From a bacterium (GTDB taxonomy: Bacteria > Armatimonadota > Abditibacteriia > Abditibacteriales > Abditibacteriaceae), in contig SDZD01000015.1 in NCBI GenBank assembly GCA_004172935.1, positions 43,057 through 107,056 of the forward strand: DNA of 64,000 nucleotides, read 5' to 3'. Each line of letters begins with the position of its first letter. The stretch's first letter is position 1. The notes beneath the pieces were generated by a model. The model was not told the DNA's origin. It searched no databases and worked only from the letters and a program-made list of their open reading frames with translations. A program made the position numbers and the translations under genes. Of the stretch, positions 18,288-26,725 are shown in pieces.

Positions 18288-19822
18288 CGCAGAGAAAGTT
18301 GAAAAGTCGAAGTAGGCAAGCCAGAGGCGTTTTCGAGATTGGCGTCGGTGAAGGGTTGCCACCCATAACGAACCTGAAGGGGATGTGGGACGGCGACATT
18401 TTCTAGCATGACGCTGGTGCCTTCGATGCGGGCCAGCGCATCGAAGAACTGCCCATCGGCTCCGGCGATTTGAAAGCCGCGCATAGCCTCGCCGTTCTTA
18501 GGCCTCATTCCCACGGCATGATTGAAGGAAACGACGAGTTGCTTTCCCTTCAAAGTCAGCGAACGGGGAGATGGGCCGCTCCACTCGATAGGTTGCCCAT
18601 AAGTTTTGGCAAGAGCGACGCTCGCCAAACGTTCGCCAACATCGTGCTTATTGGTGGGGTGGACGTTATTGCGTGCTCCCAAATCGCTGGTAACCACCGA
18701 AGCCGCACTATGGATCGTGTCCCCGAAACGACGCTGCGAGTCGCGGAACTGCGGCCAGAACTGCGATTTATAGCCCGTGGTTTCGATGCCCGATAACTGC
18801 GCGAAATAGAAAGGAAAATCGCTCTGTCCCCACTGACGGCGCCAGTCGCTTACCAGTAGCGGGAATAATTTTTCGTGTTGCAGAACACGGCGCAACTCTA
18901 GTGAGTTCGATTCGCCCTGATACCACAGCACCCCACGCATCGCGAAAGGAATAAGACGCGCGATACCCGCTTGCCACAAAAACGACGGCTTGAAGGCATG
19001 GTTAGGGCCGAGATCATCGGAGGGCACAGCCAACTTATCGGCCAAAGGCTTGTCGAGGTTTTGGTGGCCTCGCAAACGGCACCAATCGTCGAGATCAGCA
19101 TTTTCCAGCCAGTTGCCCGCGACAATAGGCGCCAGTTCAACATTATTCGCCAGGGCTTCGCGTCGAATCCACGCTTCGGTTGGGCTTCCTCCCGCTGCGA
19201 GCGAGATGATGCCAACAGGCACGCCCAATTTTTGCTGTAATCGGCGCCCGAAGAAATAACCAATCGCCGAAAATTCGCGGGCGCTTTCGGGCGTCGCGGG
19301 CGCCCAGCCCCCCTCATAAAAGCGCTCAGTTACCAAGCCTTCGACCTGTCCCGGAGTGAAAGGTGCGTTATAAACGTACTGTGAGCGGTAGTGCCACAGA
19401 TTGAGACGAAGTAACGGGTTGTTCGCATCAGTAAGGGCTTGTGGCCCCGTCACCTCGTTCTTGAGCGGGAACTCCATGTTCGACTGCCCCGCACACACCC
19501 AAACCTCGCCAACCAAAACATCGGACAGCGTTTTCGCTGACCCATCCCCCGAAACAACCAATTCACGCCCTATGGAACTGGCGACTTGCTGCGGCAACAC
19601 CACTTTCCAATGCCCCTGAGCATCGACACGAGTAGTTTTTGTTTGCCCGGCGAACGCGACTGATATGAGCGCTTTAGGCTTCGCCTCACCCCATATCGGA
19701 AGCGGCTTATCGCGCTGCAACACCATATGTTCGGTGAAGACGGGCGCCAATCGCACATCGGCATAGCTTATAGCCGTACAGCAAAGCAAGGCCACAAGAA
19801 ATGAGAAGCTGACTTTTATCAT
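18284..19822 (-). CDS. Sialate O-acetylesterase-family (SASA, SGNH) exported esterase
   Basis: 512 aa. Signal peptide MIKVSFSFLVALLCCTAISYA, an N-terminal beta domain ('HMVLQRDKPLPIWGEA'), then the SGNH-type catalytic domain with 'WVCAGQSNMEFPL' (nucleophile Ser in GQSN), 'GIISLAAGGSPTEAW', 'GVLWYQGESNS' and a C-terminal 'NNVHPTNKHDVGERLA' block containing the catalytic His. It should remove acetyl groups from sialic acid or other acetylated sugars. ATG 19822 gives a proper signal sequence; a GTG at 19840 would lie inside the operator. First gene of an operon with the epimerase. Confidence 0.92.
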   Translation of the reverse strand: MIKVSFSFLVALLCCTAISYADVRLAPVFTEHMVLQRDKPLPIWGEAKPKALISVAFAGQTKTTRVDAQGHWKVVLPQQVASSIGRELVVSGDGSAKTLSDVLVGEVWVCAGQSNMEFPLKNEVTGPQALTDANNPLLRLNLWHYRSQYVYNAPFTPGQVEGLVTERFYEGGWAPATPESAREFSAIGYFFGRRLQQKLGVPVGIISLAAGGSPTEAWIRREALANNVELAPIVAGNWLENADLDDWCRLRGHQNLDKPLADKLAVPSDDLGPNHAFKPSFLWQAGIARLIPFAMRGVLWYQGESNSLELRRVLQHEKLFPLLVSDWRRQWGQSDFPFYFAQLSGIETTGYKSQFWPQFRDSQRRFGDTIHSAASVVTSDLGARNNVHPTNKHDVGERLASVALAKTYGQPIEWSGPSPRSLTLKGKQLVVSFNHAVGMRPKNGEAMRGFQIAGADGQFFDALARIEGTSVMLENVAVPHPLQVRYGWQPFTDANLENASGLPTSTFQLSLR

Positions 19823-19839
19823 GGAACTGAAGCCATCCA

Positions 19840-19853
19840 CTAACTGGTGTCAG
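19840..19853. promoter_or_regulatory. 14-bp palindromic operator, copy 7
   Basis: CTAACTGGTGTCAG, only 17 bp upstream of the esterase ATG, a position where bound protein would block elongation or overlap the start of transcription. Confidence 0.78.
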
Positions 19854-19979
19854 TTATGGTTCATTTGTAGGATAATTACAAGCCTCCATCGTAGCCTTTT
19901 TTACTAACCGCATTTATCACGCACAACTTTTTCGTGAGGGAACTTTTTCTTTCGTTACACAATCAGGGGCATCAACGCT

Positions 19980-20822
19980 ATGAAAAACACTCGAATCGTT
20001 CGTTCGCTACTGGTCGGCGGCGCCCTGCTGCTGGCGAGTTGCAACTCTCGCCCCGCGTTCGCCCAGTGGAATGCCTACGACGCGATGATGAGCAACAACG
20101 TCTACTCGCGTGGCTGGGTCAACCCGTATAACAACACCTACACCAACGCCTACAAATTTACCTATCGCCCAATCACGACTCCCTATCTGTATTTCAGCGG
20201 CAGTTCCTCCAGCCGTGCCGCGCGCCGTCGTGCGCGACTCCAAAAGATGCAGCCTCGCCAACGCACCGAGATGGAGCGCTTCCTCAAGTACAACGGCACC
20301 ATGTACAACCCCACCAAATCGGTCGATACCGCCAGCAAATTGTCCCAAACCTTCGCCACGAATTTGAAGGTGCCCGCGCCCAAAATGAAGACGGTCATGC
20401 AGGAAATGTGGAATCTGTACGTCAAACAGGCGAAGCAGCAGAACGCCCCCGCCACCGACTTAGCGCGCACGATGGCCTACTGCATTTCGGCCAACTATTA
20501 CTACTACACCGGAGGCACTGGTGTCCCCGAAACACAGGTGTCAGCGCTTCGCAAAAATCTGCGCGAAGCCCTCGCCGAAGACCCCAAATTCCGCACCATG
20601 ACCGACGCCGACAAACAGCAAATGAATGAAGCAATGGTCATGCTCACCCACTTCGCCGCCCTCGGCTTTGAAGTCGTCGCCAAGAAAGCCCCCGCTCAAC
20701 AGCGAACCGAAGTCCGAGAGGGCTTCAAAAAGCTGGCCGGAATCAACCTTCAAGGAATGCTCGGAGTCGCCCCGTCGCGCGTCGCTTTCAATGCGGGCGG
20801 ACTTCAAATCAACGCGGCCTAA
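19980..20822 (+). CDS. Lipoprotein of DUF6683-like type, function unknown
   Basis: 280 aa. Signal MKNTRIVRSLLVGGALLLASC with lipobox LASC, so probably membrane-anchored. A basic patch follows ('SSRAARRRARLQ'), then a helical region ('LSQTFATNLKVPAPKMKTVM', 'DLARTMAYCISANYYYY', 'VSALRKNLREALAEDPKFR') that resembles DUF6683 proteins. A Shine-Dalgarno AGGGG lies ten bases before the ATG. It has its own upstream region and converges on the sulfatase at 20826 with a 3-bp gap and no visible terminator. No operator copy precedes it in its own direction. The function is not known. Confidence 0.7.
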   Translation: MKNTRIVRSLLVGGALLLASCNSRPAFAQWNAYDAMMSNNVYSRGWVNPYNNTYTNAYKFTYRPITTPYLYFSGSSSSRAARRRARLQKMQPRQRTEMERFLKYNGTMYNPTKSVDTASKLSQTFATNLKVPAPKMKTVMQEMWNLYVKQAKQQNAPATDLARTMAYCISANYYYYTGGTGVPETQVSALRKNLREALAEDPKFRTMTDADKQQMNEAMVMLTHFAALGFEVVAKKAPAQQRTEVREGFKKLAGINLQGMLGVAPSRVAFNAGGLQINAA

Positions 20823-20825
20823 AAT

Positions 20826-22298
20826 TCACACCGCATTCGGCAATATATGTGGCAAAACCGCCAGAACCTTTCTCCCCGCGACTAACCGCCCATCCTGAAC
20901 GAAACCTTCGGGGCGACCTTGCAACGACTCGATGAGTCGCGCTCGCGCCGCCTCGATGCGCGCTTGCATCGCCTCGTCGTTGATGGCGTTGTGTAATTCA
21001 TTCGGGTCGTTTTTCATATCGAAGAACTGCTCGGCACCCGTTCCCGAAGTCCAGATGTACTTCGATGTCTCGTCGGTGATGTAGTGCATCGAACCACCGA
21101 AAGTCGGATGCTCGCCATGTACGAATGGGCGCCAATCCTCGCCAGATTCGCCGCGTAGCATCGGCAATAGCGAACACCCTTCGACCGAATCGGGAATTTC
21201 GATTCCGGCACAATCCAGCAGCGTTGGCATGATGTCGCGCAGTTCCACCACTTCGTTGCGCTTTTGGTTTTTAGCCCAACCCAAATTCGCCGGAGCGCGA
21301 AACACGAGAGGCACACGCGCGCTTCCCTCATAGGGCACCGATTTACGGAAGAAGCGATGGTCGCCGAGCATTTCGCCGTGATCGGAGACGAAACACAGAA
21401 TCGTGTTGCTGGCGTCGAAATCGGTCAGCGATTCGGCGAAGCGGTTCAACTGCGTGTCGATGTGTGACATATGCCCATAGTAACCCGCGCGGGCGCGCTG
21501 TAACTGCGAATCGCTTAAATCGCCAATCGACAAATCGGCGCTACGGTTTTTGGTGCCGGGAGGGGCGTACTCATAAAAATCCTCCACCCAATCTCCCATC
21601 GGCGGCGTGGGCATCGGCTCGTCGATGTACTGCTCGAACGCCCACGTCGGCGGGTCGAGTGGAGGGTGTGGACGATGAAACGACAGAAACAAGAAGAACG
21701 GCTTAGTCGTGTCGCGGCGGCGCAAGAACTCAATGCCCTGCGTTACAACCCAGTTCGTCGGGTGCAGGTACTCTTCTTTGTCCCACGGGCGCACCACATA
21801 CGAGTTACAGTTCAACCCGTTGTCGAAGTAGTCCTCGTTCGGGCGTCCCGTCTCACGACGCAGATAAGGAACGTAATCATCGACGCGTGTGATGTCGGGG
21901 TTATTCGCCCGCGCGAAGTGCAGGAAGCCGTCGTGCAGTTGCACATGCTCGAACCCCAAACGGTTCCGTTCGGGGTAAACGTGCATTTTGCCTATACACT
22001 CGGTCTGGTAACCGCCGCGCGTGAACTCGCCCGCCATCGTGATGGGATAGTTCCACGACACTCCATCGGCATAGCCAACACGACCATGAGTGGCGGGTGT
22101 TAGCCCCGTCATCAATGAAGCGCGCGCCGGAACGCATGAGGGCGTCGCTGCGTAAGCACGCACAAAGCGCGTCCCATCCAGTGCCCATTGGTCGAGGTAT
22201 GGCGTTTGGACAACGGGGTGTCCGTCCACGCTCAAACAATCGCCGCGCCACTGGTCAACGCACAGCAGAACGATATTGGGCCTACGGGTTTCGGGCAT
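20826..22298 (-). CDS. Cys-type sulfatase without signal peptide
   Basis: A 490-aa type I sulfatase beginning at the core (MPETRRPNIVLLCVDQWRGD). C55 in 'PSCVPARASLMTG' is the formylglycine precursor. 'CFVSDHGEMLGDHRFFRKSVPYEGSARVP' matches the second active-site block and 'FFDMKNDPNELHN' the C-terminal block. It lies 18 bp behind the GH16 gene as the third gene of the DUF3472-GH16-sulfatase unit. No export signal is visible, so an intracellular substrate is likely, as for the sulfatase at 14599. Confidence 0.93.
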   Translation of the reverse strand: MPETRRPNIVLLCVDQWRGDCLSVDGHPVVQTPYLDQWALDGTRFVRAYAATPSCVPARASLMTGLTPATHGRVGYADGVSWNYPITMAGEFTRGGYQTECIGKMHVYPERNRLGFEHVQLHDGFLHFARANNPDITRVDDYVPYLRRETGRPNEDYFDNGLNCNSYVVRPWDKEEYLHPTNWVVTQGIEFLRRRDTTKPFFLFLSFHRPHPPLDPPTWAFEQYIDEPMPTPPMGDWVEDFYEYAPPGTKNRSADLSIGDLSDSQLQRARAGYYGHMSHIDTQLNRFAESLTDFDASNTILCFVSDHGEMLGDHRFFRKSVPYEGSARVPLVFRAPANLGWAKNQKRNEVVELRDIMPTLLDCAGIEIPDSVEGCSLLPMLRGESGEDWRPFVHGEHPTFGGSMHYITDETSKYIWTSGTGAEQFFDMKNDPNELHNAINDEAMQARIEAARARLIESLQGRPEGFVQDGRLVAGRKVLAVLPHILPNAV

Positions 22299-22316
22299 GG
22301 CTACGCAGTCTGACTC

Positions 22317-23186
22317 TTAAGCCTTTTGGTAGACGCGCACGTAATCAACCTCAAAGCGCATCGGGAACGGGGTCTTTTCGGGATTGCCATGACCAATGGC
22401 CTGGTTGAGGATGATGTATTGCGGCGACTGGAAGGGATTGAAGTTATCCGCAGTGTTGATGGTTTTGGTGATGTCCTGCGTGTTCAGCGTTTCACCATCG
22501 ACTTTGAGTGTCATGCTGGTAGCATCCCAATCCATCGTCCACACATGGAATTTGTTGGCCCATTCCGGGTCAGTGAAGTTCTTGATCGGCTTGGTTTTCG
22601 CGTTGCCCGCGAAACCCCCATTTTTGCCTCCCGCCCAGAAGAAGTTCGCCAATAACCCGCTGTTATAGTACTCCATGATGTCGACTTCGCCCTTGGCGGG
22701 CCAGTCGCGGCCCATGCCCACCGTCCAGAAAGCGGGCCACGATGCCTCGCGCACATCAATGCGGGCGCGGCACTCGAAGTGGCCGTAGGTCCAACCGATC
22801 TTCTCTTTCGTTGTCAGGCTGGCCGAAGTGAACTCCGCGAAACGGCGATTGGTCTGCCACTCCTTGCTGTCCTCTTTAAAAGTGGGAATCGCAATTTTTT
22901 CACGCCGCGCCTCGATAACCAACACGCCGCCCTCGACGCGCGCGTTTTGCGGCTGATACCACTGCGGCTCCTTGTTGCGCACGAAGCCCATTTCATAGTT
23001 CCACTTCGTGGTATCGGGCGCGCCGTCGCGGTTGAACTCATCGTTCCACACCAATTTGTAGCCGGGTAAAGTGGCGGGCGGCTCGGCCACTGAAAGCGGC
23101 GATTTGGCCGCATCAGGGGTCACAGTCTGAGCCGCCGCCAGATGAGCCACTCCCACAGCAAAAGCGAAAGTAAAAATGGGCTTCAT
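22317..23186 (-). CDS. GH16-family endo-glycosidase
   Basis: 289 aa with signal peptide MKPIFTFAFAVGVAHLAAAQ. The beta-jelly-roll shows 'KLVWNDEFNRDGAPDTTKW', 'WTYGHFECRARIDV', 'WPAFWTVG' and the catalytic strand 'GEVDIMEYY', the E-x-D-x-x-E arrangement of GH16. The family covers laminarinases, agarases, carrageenases and keratan-type endo-beta-galactosidases; the target here cannot be told from sequence alone. In a unit with a sulfatase and under the shared operator, a sulfated galactan or keratan-like glycan is one option (inference). It starts 9 bp after the DUF3472 stop. Confidence 0.92.
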   Translation of the reverse strand: MKPIFTFAFAVGVAHLAAAQTVTPDAAKSPLSVAEPPATLPGYKLVWNDEFNRDGAPDTTKWNYEMGFVRNKEPQWYQPQNARVEGGVLVIEARREKIAIPTFKEDSKEWQTNRRFAEFTSASLTTKEKIGWTYGHFECRARIDVREASWPAFWTVGMGRDWPAKGEVDIMEYYNSGLLANFFWAGGKNGGFAGNAKTKPIKNFTDPEWANKFHVWTMDWDATSMTLKVDGETLNTQDITKTINTADNFNPFQSPQYIILNQAIGHGNPEKTPFPMRFEVDYVRVYQKA

Positions 23187-23195
23187 GAAATCGGG

Positions 23196-24062
23196 TTAGT
23201 TATCGAGCGAATCGGGCAAGTTCAAACCTTCGACGGGGCGCTCCATGATAGTGCCGAGCGGAGTTGTATTGATGGTGGCGCCACCATTTTGCAGATAGAA
23301 CGAGTTGCCAGTTGGCCCGGCATTGATGTGCAACTGGGTATTGCCATCGGCGGTAAAACGAGCGCGGCGCAGTGCCACCCAATCACCGTTAGTGGTCTTT
23401 AGCCAGCCATTCCCAAAGCGAGCGCGACGAATCTGCTCGGCGCTCTGCCCATCGCGGCGGAAATCCTCGACGAACGAATACAATCCCTTCAATGGTGCCC
23501 CACCCGTCTGGGTGCGGAAGGTCGCCATCTTCTGCCAACGGTCTTGTTCCGGCACGAAGAAGTAACCCGTAAAGGTGGTGCGCTCGCCCTCGACTTTGCT
23601 GGAGACCAAGAATTTGTAGGTATGGCCAATTTTCCAATCGTAAGTCCAGAACGATTGTCCGCCTGTTCCTTCGCCACCAAAGCGCTTGACCTCGACGCCT
23701 TCGCCTTGCCCCAACACCTCGACCTGTTGAGTCTTCTGTACTGCGTTTGGGTCATCGCCCTTGGTCGGGTCCCACACCGAAAACAACACGCGCTTCGAGC
23801 CATCGCCCAACTCCTGAATGCCGAAGTAGCCGCGAGCGAAACCGCACGCCATGAAATAGGAGCCGCGCACCGACTCTTCGACAGTCGCTTCGTTATAAAA
23901 CAGAGTGCCTTCGGGCGCCGGATAACCAAGGTGAACCGAACGCGCCGCTCTGGGGTTGATGGCAGGATTAACCGGGGCCGCCGCAGGAGCCGCTGAAGCA
24001 GATGAAGTGGACATAGAAAATGATAGCGAAGCCGCGAGTGCGGCCAAAACCAGGCGTTTCAT
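23196..24062 (-). CDS. DUF3472 domain secreted protein
   Basis: 288 aa with signal peptide MKRLVLAALAASLSFSMSTS. The body fits DUF3472: 'SYFMACGFARGYFGIQELGD', 'RVLFSVWDPTKGDDPNAVQ', 'VKRFGGEGTGGQSFWTYDW' and 'LYSFVEDFRRDG'. Its activity is unknown. It is the first gene of a three-gene unit with GH16 and a sulfatase, and a relative sits beside GH95 at the left edge, so association with secreted glycan hydrolysis is a repeated pattern. ATG 24062 gives a clean signal sequence; the frame is open to 24107 without one. Operator copy 8 is 104 bp upstream. Confidence 0.87.
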   Translation of the reverse strand: MKRLVLAALAASLSFSMSTSSASAAPAAAPVNPAINPRAARSVHLGYPAPEGTLFYNEATVEESVRGSYFMACGFARGYFGIQELGDGSKRVLFSVWDPTKGDDPNAVQKTQQVEVLGQGEGVEVKRFGGEGTGGQSFWTYDWKIGHTYKFLVSSKVEGERTTFTGYFFVPEQDRWQKMATFRTQTGGAPLKGLYSFVEDFRRDGQSAEQIRRARFGNGWLKTTNGDWVALRRARFTADGNTQLHINAGPTGNSFYLQNGGATINTTPLGTIMERPVEGLNLPDSLDN

Positions 24063-24166
24063 GAGAACCGAAGAGTACGCAATAGTGCAGAAAAGGAGCA
24101 GCCGCAACCTTTTTTCGCAGTTTAAGGCTCAAAAAGATTGCGACCATCTACTCAACACGAAGAACT

Positions 24167-24180
24167 CTAACACGTGTTGG
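24167..24180. promoter_or_regulatory. 14-bp palindromic operator, copy 8
   Basis: CTAACACGTGTTGG, with central CG and two departures from CTAACANNTGTCAG in the last four bases. It is upstream of the DUF3472-GH16-sulfatase unit. Confidence 0.72.
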
Positions 24181-24193
24181 AAATAAGAAAAAT

Positions 24194-24238
24194 GGGAAAG
24201 TTGCGAGGCGATTTTTAAGCACCTCGCCAACTTCCCCC
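24194..24238 (-). terminator. Terminator after the oxidoreductase unit
   Basis: Imperfect arms GGGAAAGTTG-CGAGGCG and CACCTCGCCAACTTCCC with small bulges. On the minus strand the hairpin is followed by ATTTTTCTTATTT. It ends the 28554-24262 unit just before operator copy 8. Confidence 0.65.
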
Positions 24239-24261
24239 CTACTGTCGTTATGCCGAGCGGC

Positions 24262-25248
24262 TTAAACCTCAAAACCCAGTTGTTTAAGTTCTTCGCGGGC
24301 CATTTCCACGCTCAAACGGCTGGTTTGTGGCGTGATGCGCGAAGGCAACTCGCCTTTGTCAATGCATTCCAGCAAGTAGTCGATTTCGAGTTGGTAAGCC
24401 GAATCGCTGCTGACATCAATCGAGCGTTCGCCGTCTTGACCGAACAGTTGCATGGCGTCGCCCTTCGACGAATCCCACACCAACGAATTACGTGTGCCCG
24501 TCAACTCGAAGCCCATTGTGAAGCCGCCACCATTCGAGTCCCAGCCGCCATGAATTTGCACCTGCGGGCCAGAGTCGTACTGCCACGCCGTATCCACTTT
24601 GATCGGCAAGCCTTTGTGAGTGACACCAGTGGTTTGAATCGAATCGGGTTTGCCGAACCACCACAAAGCGGTATCGACATCGTGAACGTGCATGTCCAAC
24701 ACGGCCCCACCCGACAGCGCGCCGTTCATCAGCCAACCGCTCCATGTCGGGGCACCGCCCGCACGGAAGAAACGCGCGTACAGCACTTCGCCCAGTTCGC
24801 CCGAAGCGATCAGTTCCTGCGCTTTCACGTACTGCGGCCAGAAGCGCAGACAGTGACCGATGAGCAGATACTTGCCGCTCTTCTCCTGAGCTTCGATAAC
24901 GGCGTCGCACTCTTCCGTTGTCCACGCCATCGGCTTCTCGCACAAAACGTGCTTGCCCGCGTTCAGGGCAGCAATCGTCCATTTAGCGTGGTCGCGCGTT
25001 GGCAACGAGAAATCAATCAATTCGATTTCAGGGTCGGCCAACAGAGATTCGATGTCGGTGGTGGTCTTAACCCCACTCAAATCGAGCGCATCGTTCGAGC
25101 CGATGTTTCCCTCAACTTTGGCTCCCGACTCCAATTTGGCCGGGTTCGAGTCGCCAACCGCCACAACTTCGGCGAGAGGGTTGTTCTTGTAACATCCGAA
25201 ATGGGTCTGGCCCATGAAGCCCAAACCAACAACAGCAACTTTAATCAT
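24262..25248 (-). CDS. Gfo/Idh/MocA family NAD(P)-dependent oxidoreductase
   Basis: 328 aa, cytoplasmic. N-terminal Rossmann fold 'MIKVAVVGLGFMGQTHFG', then 'GKHVLCEKPMAWTTEECDAV' (the family's EKP motif) and 'GGAVLDMHVHDVDTALWWFG' in the C-terminal alpha/beta domain. These enzymes oxidise or epimerise sugars and inositols. ATG 25248 lies inside the end of the sulfatase gene (8-bp overlap), indicating translational coupling. Last gene of the unit that begins at 28554. The substrate is probably a sugar released by the enzymes around it (inference). Confidence 0.92.
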   Translation of the reverse strand: MIKVAVVGLGFMGQTHFGCYKNNPLAEVVAVGDSNPAKLESGAKVEGNIGSNDALDLSGVKTTTDIESLLADPEIELIDFSLPTRDHAKWTIAALNAGKHVLCEKPMAWTTEECDAVIEAQEKSGKYLLIGHCLRFWPQYVKAQELIASGELGEVLYARFFRAGGAPTWSGWLMNGALSGGAVLDMHVHDVDTALWWFGKPDSIQTTGVTHKGLPIKVDTAWQYDSGPQVQIHGGWDSNGGGFTMGFELTGTRNSLVWDSSKGDAMQLFGQDGERSIDVSSDSAYQLEIDYLLECIDKGELPSRITPQTSRLSVEMAREELKQLGFEV

Positions 25249-26725
25249 GATCGGTGGTGTCTTTTTCTCCGCCCGCTGGGGCATCCTGTGGAGCGTAGGC
25301 GGGATTCGGCTGCGAGGGCAACGGCGCCTTCGTCTTCTCAATCCACGCCAACAAATCGTTCAATAGTTCGTCGCGTTTAGCCACGTTTTCATTGGCTAAA
25401 TCGCGGCGTTCGCCAACATCGTCGGCAAGATTATAAAGTTCGACAGCATGGTTGGTGGCGACTTTTGCGCGCCCTCCATCCAGCTGCCATTCTTCGTGAT
25501 ATAGCAACAATTTCCAATCGCCCTTGCGAATAACACTCACAGGACGAGTGCGAAAAATGGTATCGCGAGGTCGCGAAACAGGGTTGTTCAGGTAGCCGGG
25601 AAAATGCCAGAACAACGCATCGCGCTTTAATGTCCCCTGCTGCTGGAAAAGCGGCAACAGGCTTTCACCGTCGAGAACTTTATCGGCGGGAACCGCAGTT
25701 TTCGTGGCTGCGAGAAAAGTAGGGTAAAAGTCGATGTTGCAAACCGGCACATCGCACTTCGTCCCCGCTTTAATAACACCCGGCCAAACCGCCCACATCG
25801 GCTCGCGAATACCAGCCTCATAATAGGCGCCCTTGTTACCACGTAACGGTTCCTGCGACGAGCGTACTCCCTTAGGGGCACCGTTATCGGAAGTGAAAAC
25901 GACGAGGGTATTCTTTTCCAACCCCAGGTCGCTAATCTTCTGCATCAACTTTCCGACGCTGGCATCGAAGTCGTAGATGTTGGCCGCATAAAGAGCGTTG
26001 CCGTGGGTGCCCTTGGCCTTGGCGCGAAACTTCGCCAACGATTCGGGACGCGCCGCCAGAGGAGCATGAACCGCATCGTGGGCGACATAGGCGAAGAACG
26101 GATGCTGCTTGTTCTTCTCCATGAAAGTCCCCACTTCGTCGGCCATCTTGAAGACATATTTGGGGTCTTCCGCTGGCCCTTTATCGCCGCGTCCTTCGCC
26201 CTTCCCCTGGGCATCGAACACAGTGTCAAAGCCCTGTTGGGCCGGAGGCGCCCCATCGCGCCCACTCAAATGCCACTTGCCGAAAATGCCCGTCGCGTAA
26301 CCGCCCGCTTTAAGCGCCTCCGCGACCGTCACATTTTCGGGGGCCAATCCGCCTTTATTGGGAATCGGCACCATACGCATCTGGTTTTTGGGGCCACGCT
26401 CGGTGTCCCCCACTGCATACACGCCATGACGCGGCGTGTATTGTCCCGACATCAAACAGGCGCGGCTGGGCGCGCAGTTCGCCGCCGAAGCATAGGCGGT
26501 GCTAAAAACCATGCCCTGCTTCGCCAGCCTGTCGATGTTGGGTGTTTCGTAAAAATCACTGCCCGTGAATCCTGTGTCCTTCCACCCCAAATCATCGGCG
26601 AATATCAATACAATGTTGGGCTTTTGGGCACTGGGTTGCGCCACCTGAGCAGCACTACACTGGGGCGCCAACGAACTCAACAGGGCAATTGCACCACCGA
26701 TAACGGGTAGAAGGATAGGTCTCAT
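25241..26725 (-). CDS. Exported Cys-type sulfatase
   Basis: A 494-aa type I sulfatase with signal peptide MRPILLPVIGGAIALLSSLA. 'NIVLIFADDLGWKDTGFTGS' binds the metal, and C84 in 'ANCAPSRACLMSGQYTPRHG' is the formylglycine precursor. 'VVFTSDNGAPKGVRSSQEPL' is the second active-site block. The N-terminal block and 'CAPSRACLMSGQYTPRHG' look like the arylsulfatase A / N-acetylgalactosamine-6-sulfatase branch. Its ATG overlaps the stop of the cysteine synthase-like gene by 4 bp (ATGA) and its end overlaps the oxidoreductase start. Confidence 0.94.
   Translation of the reverse strand: MRPILLPVIGGAIALLSSLAPQCSAAQVAQPSAQKPNIVLIFADDLGWKDTGFTGSDFYETPNIDRLAKQGMVFSTAYASAANCAPSRACLMSGQYTPRHGVYAVGDTERGPKNQMRMVPIPNKGGLAPENVTVAEALKAGGYATGIFGKWHLSGRDGAPPAQQGFDTVFDAQGKGEGRGDKGPAEDPKYVFKMADEVGTFMEKNKQHPFFAYVAHDAVHAPLAARPESLAKFRAKAKGTHGNALYAANIYDFDASVGKLMQKISDLGLEKNTLVVFTSDNGAPKGVRSSQEPLRGNKGAYYEAGIREPMWAVWPGVIKAGTKCDVPVCNIDFYPTFLAATKTAVPADKVLDGESLLPLFQQQGTLKRDALFWHFPGYLNNPVSRPRDTIFRTRPVSVIRKGDWKLLLYHEEWQLDGGRAKVATNHAVELYNLADDVGERRDLANENVAKRDELLNDLLAWIEKTKAPLPSQPNPAYAPQDAPAGGEKDTTDHD

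Noticed and set aside
20531..20544. AACACAGGTGTCAG inside the DUF6683-like gene
   Set aside because: It matches only one half of the consensus and lies in coding sequence far from any start.
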